Shown here: one piece after another, positions 1 to 6,000 of the stretch
Position numbering within the stretch: position 1 is the first letter of the stretch
Layout of the letters: each line of letters starts with the position of its first letter
Origin: Halobacteria archaeon
GTDB taxonomy: Archaea; Halobacteriota; Syntropharchaeia; Alkanophagales; Methanospirareceae
Length of the DNA: 6,005 bases
Direction of reading: 5' to 3'
Assembly (NCBI GenBank): GCA_029932715.1
Contig: JAOZPO010000091.1
Location: 1 to 6,005 of the forward strand
Notes under the pieces: model-generated
Database searches by the model: none
Seen by the model: only the letters and a program-made list of their open reading frames with translations
What the model was told of the DNA's origin: nothing
Translations under genes and position numbers: made by a program

Positions 1-7
1 GGTATTT
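1..7 (+). promoter_or_regulatory. possible truncated ribosome binding site
   Basis: Only seven bases precede the ATG. The first three, GGT, followed by a four-base A/T spacer, could be the end of an archaeal GGAGGT-type Shine-Dalgarno sequence cut by the window edge. The bases that would confirm it are missing. No promoter (BRE/TATA) can be assessed. Confidence 0.25.
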
Positions 8-94
8 ATGAACGCATTAAAAGGTAGAATTATATCCATAGCATTGATATTAAGCGTGTTATTAAGCTTCAGTTTACCAATACCAAGTTCTGCT
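8..94 (+). other. signal peptide, residues 1-29
   Basis: The N-terminus has a positive n-region (K5, R7), an uninterrupted hydrophobic core from about I8 to L23, and a polar c-region ending Ser-Ser-Ala at 27-29. This fits signal peptidase I cleavage after A29, directly before the Pro/Thr spacer. There is no lipobox (no Cys after a small residue at the core end) and no twin-arginine motif, so general Sec export is the best reading. Cleavage one or two residues away is possible. Confidence 0.85.
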
Positions 95-3000
95 CCTGCT
101 CCTACGCCCTGTCCAACACCAGCTCCAATCTCTACACCCGTTCCTACACTAACTCCAACACCGATAGTAACGCCAACGCTAACTCCTTCACCCACACCAA
201 GTCGGGATAACACTTCAATCCCTACATCCACGCCAACTCAGACACTGTCCCACGCAGCACCTGCTATTACTCTTTACGCTCCTTCTTCCCCTGTTCATGA
301 TACAGAAGGAGAAGCAAAAACGTTCAATATTACAACTGACCGACCGGTAAACGTTAGCTGGCTACTAAATAGCACTGAAGTGTACAACCAGAGCAATGTG
401 ACAGAATCAATTTACATGAATACCAGTGCAAAGACCGGCACGTGGAACGTAATCGCAATCGCAAGTAACGAAAACGGTACGGATATACAGACATTAAACG
501 CGAGCAATACAAACCAAACAACCGACCTTGCCGTGACAGGCATCGAACTTGAGACCGGCTGTGGTGCCTCAGGACAGCCCTGTTACCGCTATGCCGGATA
601 TGCTCTTAACGTTACCGCGACAATAGCGAATCTCGGAGTAGCGAACGCAAGCATTTTTGCCGTTAAGTTCCGCGATGATGACTCAATATTTAACGAAACA
701 GAAGTCAGCCACCTTCAGGCAGGCTCTTCCTGTATCGTTACAGCATCGTGGGACCTTTCTGATGTTCGTATCGGAGACCATACTATTACTGTTGAAGTTG
801 AGCCCTCAGACAGTAACCTGACGAATAACATAAACACCTTAGAAGGGGTACGGATAGCTAATCCATGGGAAATCAATATGACACTACCTGCTGCGAAAGA
901 AGGCGATAAAGTAGCCGTCAATGTCAGTATTAGAAACAAAGGGCTCCTGAGTGCCAATCTCGCGCTTAACTTCTCCTGTCTCGATAGCTACGGCAATAAA
1001 ATCCTGTTTGATACCAAACCTCTGCATGTACACGGTAATAGCACAAATTATACCGCAGCAACCTGGGATGCAAGACCCTTGTTCATCGGACCTCCGGATA
1101 ATATCTCAACCACACGTACGATAGTAGTGGAAGTGACGAAAGAGGATTTGCGTACGACAAAAGAGATAGAAGTGGCGGTTTCAAAAAACCTTTACATTAC
1201 GGACGTAGACATAAATCCGCTGGATTACACAGGTAATAATAAAACTACAATTAACGAAACTGCAAATGTTGTAGTCATCACAATAAGAAACAGTGACAAT
1301 GCGACTGCGAATGCTACTCTTTGGCTATATGAGGCAAACACGACCGCACATGAAATAGGTTATTCATCCAACCCGGAACTGCTCCCGATCTCCTATCCAG
1401 GCGCACTTAATATGGGCTTGCGTTTCTTTGATAAAATAGCATATTATGAAGCGGGTCCAGGATGCTGGTATGCACTTTATGATATGAATGACATTATGAT
1501 TATGAATGAGAGCCGCTCGAGTTCAACCAAAAAGAGCATAGAGCAGAAGGATATTTGGTCCCGGTGGGGTACTGGCGATACGCTCACACTAAAGTATTTC
1601 AGAATAGAAGCTACCGTCAAATCCGCTGCTCTGCTCAATACCATGCCAGTTACAGTAAACGCAAGCGAAACGAAAAAAGTCACTCTGAGTTATGATTCTT
1701 CTGAGCCCGGAGTGCATACGCTGTGGCTGGTACTGAGCAACGGTAACAACGTTTCTAAAACCGTTGGCGGTACCGACCTCGCGGTTAATCTTTCGGTTGC
1801 GGAAACCGTGCTTGACGGCGACCTGTTGAACATAACCGCACGGATAAACAATTTAGGGTACATAAATGCCACGAACTTCACAGTCAAGTTTTATAACGAT
1901 TCGTTAATATTTTATGAAGAGAATATCTCGCACCTATCCGGCGTTGAATATCATGATAACAGCACCACCATCTATGCTACCTGGAACGCAACGACCTGGA
2001 ACGCGGGCAAAGGCGAAGATGCCTTTACACATACGATACAGGTGGAAATAGACCCCTGCGATAATATAGACAACAATGCGTCAAACAACGCAGAGGAGCG
2101 ATTAGTTCGGGTTTACAAAGATTTCGCTGTTACCCGCTTGAATATCACTCCGGACCTCAGTATCGGCAAGCTCGTTGCTATTAATTCTACTATTATATAT
2201 TTGGGCAACAGAAGTAGCAACGCAAACGTCTGCTTTTATGTAAAAAAAGCGAATGATATAAAGAAGTTTATCTCATCCACATTTATTGGTTTCAACGCTT
2301 CGGGTGTGTATGATTGGACTACTAAGTTTGATAACCACACTAATTTTACCGCTCGGGTAACCAAAGTAACTGCAAATTGGACCGTAGACGTAAGTGGTAA
2401 CTGCACGATAAGCGTAGAACTTGTGCCAGAGTGGGACGTAAACAGTACGAATAATGTTATGAGTATCACAAGAGAGATAACCGCACCCGATTTCGCGCTC
2501 GAGCAGCACATGCGTATTGAACCGGAAAGCCCGATATCAGGAACTACGGCAAACATTTCTGTTACTGCCAGGAACACGGGAGGCTTAGCGCGTGCTACCA
2601 ATATCTCCTTCTATGACCACTCCAGAAATCCCATGGACTATTACAGGTCTATGTTTATGAACCCAACAGAATACGGAGCCAAAACTACTGCAATTGTGAA
2701 TAATAATAATGGTACAGTAGCCATGCGACTCTATCTGGAGTTTACTTCTTACGGTGACTATCTCCGGCTGTATGATACTAAGGGCAGGTTAATGGCGACA
2801 TATAATGCGAGTTTTAGTGGCTGGACGCCATGGATACCAGGCAATGAGATATATCAGGAAATGGAGAAGCCGGAAGGGAGCAGCAGTTCTATCGAAGTGA
2901 CGGTTTACAAATATGACTACCTGCTGCCCGAAGATGAACTCAATAGTATGCCAGTGGATATATACCCCGGCGATGTCTGGAACGTCACAACAGCCTGGCA

Positions 3001-6000
3001 CGCTTCTCCCGCAGGTGGGCATCGTATAGTAGCGATAATAGACCCGGAAGACGCTATTCCGGAAATAAACGAGACGAATAACGTGCAAATGGATCTTACA
3101 CTGGTGCAGGGACCTGACCTCATCGTATCAGATATAAAGCTGCTGAATGTTACAGATGGTACAGAACTGAATGCAGCCAATATAAGTGCGGACGAAGGCG
3201 TGAATATCACTGCTAATATCAGTAATATAGGAGTGCTGCCGGCATACAAGTTCGATGTGAGCTTTTATATGAATGAACTCTGCATAGGCACTATCAGTAT
3301 TACAAATCTTACACAAAATGAGTCCACGTATGTTTCTACACACTGGCACGCAGAAGTGGGTAATTATACGGTTGTGACGACCGTGGATTCCGGGAATGAG
3401 ATAATAGAAACGAACGAAACGAATAACAGTGCCGAAATAGGGGCAAAAGTGCTCGGTGCCGACTTAACCGTGAACATCTCTTTCAATACTGCCGCTAATC
3501 GGGACAGTGTTACTGCCACAGTAAACGCTACGGTTACAAATCAAGGCGTATTGCCTGCCAGTAACTTCGACTCGTTCTTGTTCTTCGGTCAATATAAGGA
3601 CGAACGCGGGCATGAACTCATCCCGGGTTATTATGGCGCTGATGACGTCTATACGATTCGGAACTGGGAAAACAGAAGTTATGCAGGCGCGAACTGTATT
3701 TGCGTGCATGTTAATGCGACATGGCATTTGGAAAAAGGCGAAAAGGTTTACCGGGTGAATAAAGGTGACATAAGAATATATAACGGCGAAGAAGTAGTTG
3801 CGGAACCAACAGAGCCGTGCTGTATTCCTGTAATGAGCGACACAGTAAACGTAAGTGTTCTGCATGGCGAGGGCCAGGGAGTGGAGCTATTATTTTATCC
3901 CGGCGATATAACAACGGAACAACAGTCATTAGATGTTGACGAGAAAATCGGCTTTTCGCTTGTAGAATCCGCAAGCAAAGGCATTTACATGGCGTGTAGT
4001 CAAGCAGACACGGAAGGAGTAGTGCCGGAACACGAAGAGCGGAATAATCAACGGGTGAAGCAGCTAAAAGTGCTGCCGGATTTTATTGTCTCTAACATTT
4101 CTATTTCGGCTAATGACACGGGCTTAAACGAAACAAATGAGAGTAATACAGTATTCATAAACGCGAGCATAACAAATAGCGGGTTGATAACAGGAATCAG
4201 CGCTGTAGACGTTTCTGCCGTGCATGACTGGATAGACCTCTCGCCACGATTTGAACTCACACCGTACGGGTATCCGTACGGATATGGATACGTAATAACG
4301 CATCCGGGTGCCGATGCAATAAAGATACATTTCAAATCCTTGAATATAACCACAAAGAACGCACCGGATATTGAAACCCGCGGGTTTGTTTATATACGAG
4401 ATAAAACAGGTAAATTAGTAGAGATGTGGCAGCAGGATAGACGAGGTCCTGCGAATTCTTCCTGGATAACCGGTGATACCGCTTATGTCTATGCACCAAC
4501 CAAATGCGGTGACAGCACAGAATCCAACGTCGTTATAGACAAATATCAGTGTATGAATAGAATAGCAAATGTTTCGGGGTTAGAGCTGCGAGCAGAAGAG
4601 ACGAAAAACTACACCGTGGTTTGGACTCCAGCGAATGCAGGACCTCATGTAATACAAATGGTTATTGACCCGGAAGACAAGGAGGCGGAGATGAACGAAT
4701 CAAACAACGACTTGAATAATAGCTTTTACGTGCTGCCTCATGCTGACCCGGCAGTTGTGAATATAACTTTTTACCCGCTGCCGCCAGTACCGAAGAATGT
4801 ACCGGTTACTGTATCCGCACACATCTTTAATCACGGAAACAGGACCGCGAACTTCTCGGTTGATCTCTGGGCACTAAAAGACGAGAATTACAATTACGAT
4901 ACGGCGCATCCGACTGACGATTTCAATGCAACGATAGTTACATATCCGGAAGCAAACTGGACTGGCGTACAATTTGCACATATCGGATTGGATGAAGGAT
5001 CAATAACAAGACGAATGAAAGTAGAAGATTTGAATAAAAATACAAGTGCATATTTCCATTCTTTTAAAGGCGAAAATATAGCGGTCTGGGCGAAAGGGAA
5101 TAGGACTATTATAGAGCTGCTGCCTTTTAATTCTGTGCACTATAATGACCATGAGACGACAGAAGCGGATGGCGGCAGAAGAGTATGGGGCTGCAGCATA
5201 AATAAAGTATTGCATAAAATCTGTCTTAACCATACCGCAGTATCTCTGGGTCAGGGCAATTCGACTAACGTCACGGGAATACTGCCTCTGATGCGTGCGG
5301 GCAATGGGTCCGTAGGTTATAGGATTTATGCAGTTGTTGATATGGACAACGTGCTGTATGAACAGACCGAAAACAATAATGAACTGGTAAAAGTGCTCAA
5401 TGCCAGGATTCCAGACCTTACGGTATCTAATATCACGTGTGATGGACCACCAAAAGCAGAGATTAAAAATATAGGACATGAAAAGGCAGATAATGTTACG
5501 GTACGGTTCATTCGTGATGCTGACGAAAGTAATGATGACCAATTACCACTTGAGGAAGTAAATCCCATACCCCATCGGATACAGCGAAAGGATGCCAAAG
5601 TAATGCGAGTGCATTTTGAAAAATTGCGGATGAATAGGAATGAGGAAGGGTCGCTTGTCATCCGCGGGACTTCCGAGTCTGAGGTGAAATACAATAAGAC
5701 TAGAGATGGCTTCTGGAGTTCCTGGATAAATGTGGAATCCGAGATAGATACCATTACTCCTTCCGTCTCGTTAATATTGAATAACGGACGCTATAAGGTT
5801 GATAGATACGAATATGGATGGGATGAGCCACCGGGTACGGCTAAACCATACGAGATTGGTGCGAAAGCAACAAGACTGGTGGATGTGCCGTTTACTGTGG
5901 AGAATGAAATCTACAATTTGACGGTGTTTGCCGACCCCGAGAATAGGGTGGAGGAGAGTAACGAAGGTAATAACGAAGAAAAGAAGAAGATGGGCCCGGA

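Noticed and set aside
95..262. Repetitive ACNCC pattern as a possible CRISPR or regulatory repeat
   Set aside because: No regular repeat-spacer spacing; the repetition follows from Thr-Pro codons in the reading frame.
2236..2601. Minus-strand open frame of 121 codons with hydrophobic stretches
   Set aside because: The apparent membrane-like composition comes from reading Asn/Lys/Thr-rich beta-strand codons backwards. No ribosome binding site or family match is seen, and the opposite strand is clearly coding.
3695..3712. Cys-x-Cys-Val-His as a c-type heme site
   Set aside because: The heme c motif needs Cys-x-x-Cys-His; the spacing here is Cys-x-Cys-x-His and no CxxCH occurs in the translated frame.
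3464..3865. Minus-strand open frame of 133 codons
   Set aside because: Antisense to unit 8, with a competing minus-strand frame over the same stretch; no coherent protein features.
4262..4291. CCGTACGG palindromes as a possible operator
   Set aside because: They sit deep inside the coding region and are explained by the Pro-Tyr-Gly codons of a short tandem duplication.
3041..4678. Identical 12-base GACCCGGAAGAC at 3041-3052 and 4667-4678 as evidence of recent repeat duplication
   Set aside because: It only encodes the conserved Asp-Pro-Glu-Asp turn; flanking DNA differs, so a short coincidence under protein constraint is enough.
5000..5542. Minus-strand open frame of 180 codons
   Set aside because: It lies wholly antisense to the continuous CARDB frame. 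Its translation is rich in Ile, Tyr, Arg and Cys with no domain pattern, and the + strand frame shows clear repeat motifs across the same bases. Treated as a shadow.
5326..5754. Minus-strand open frame of 142 codons
   Set aside because: Antisense to unit 11 and overlapping another minus-strand frame; Ser/Phe/Leu-rich translation without recognisable motifs.
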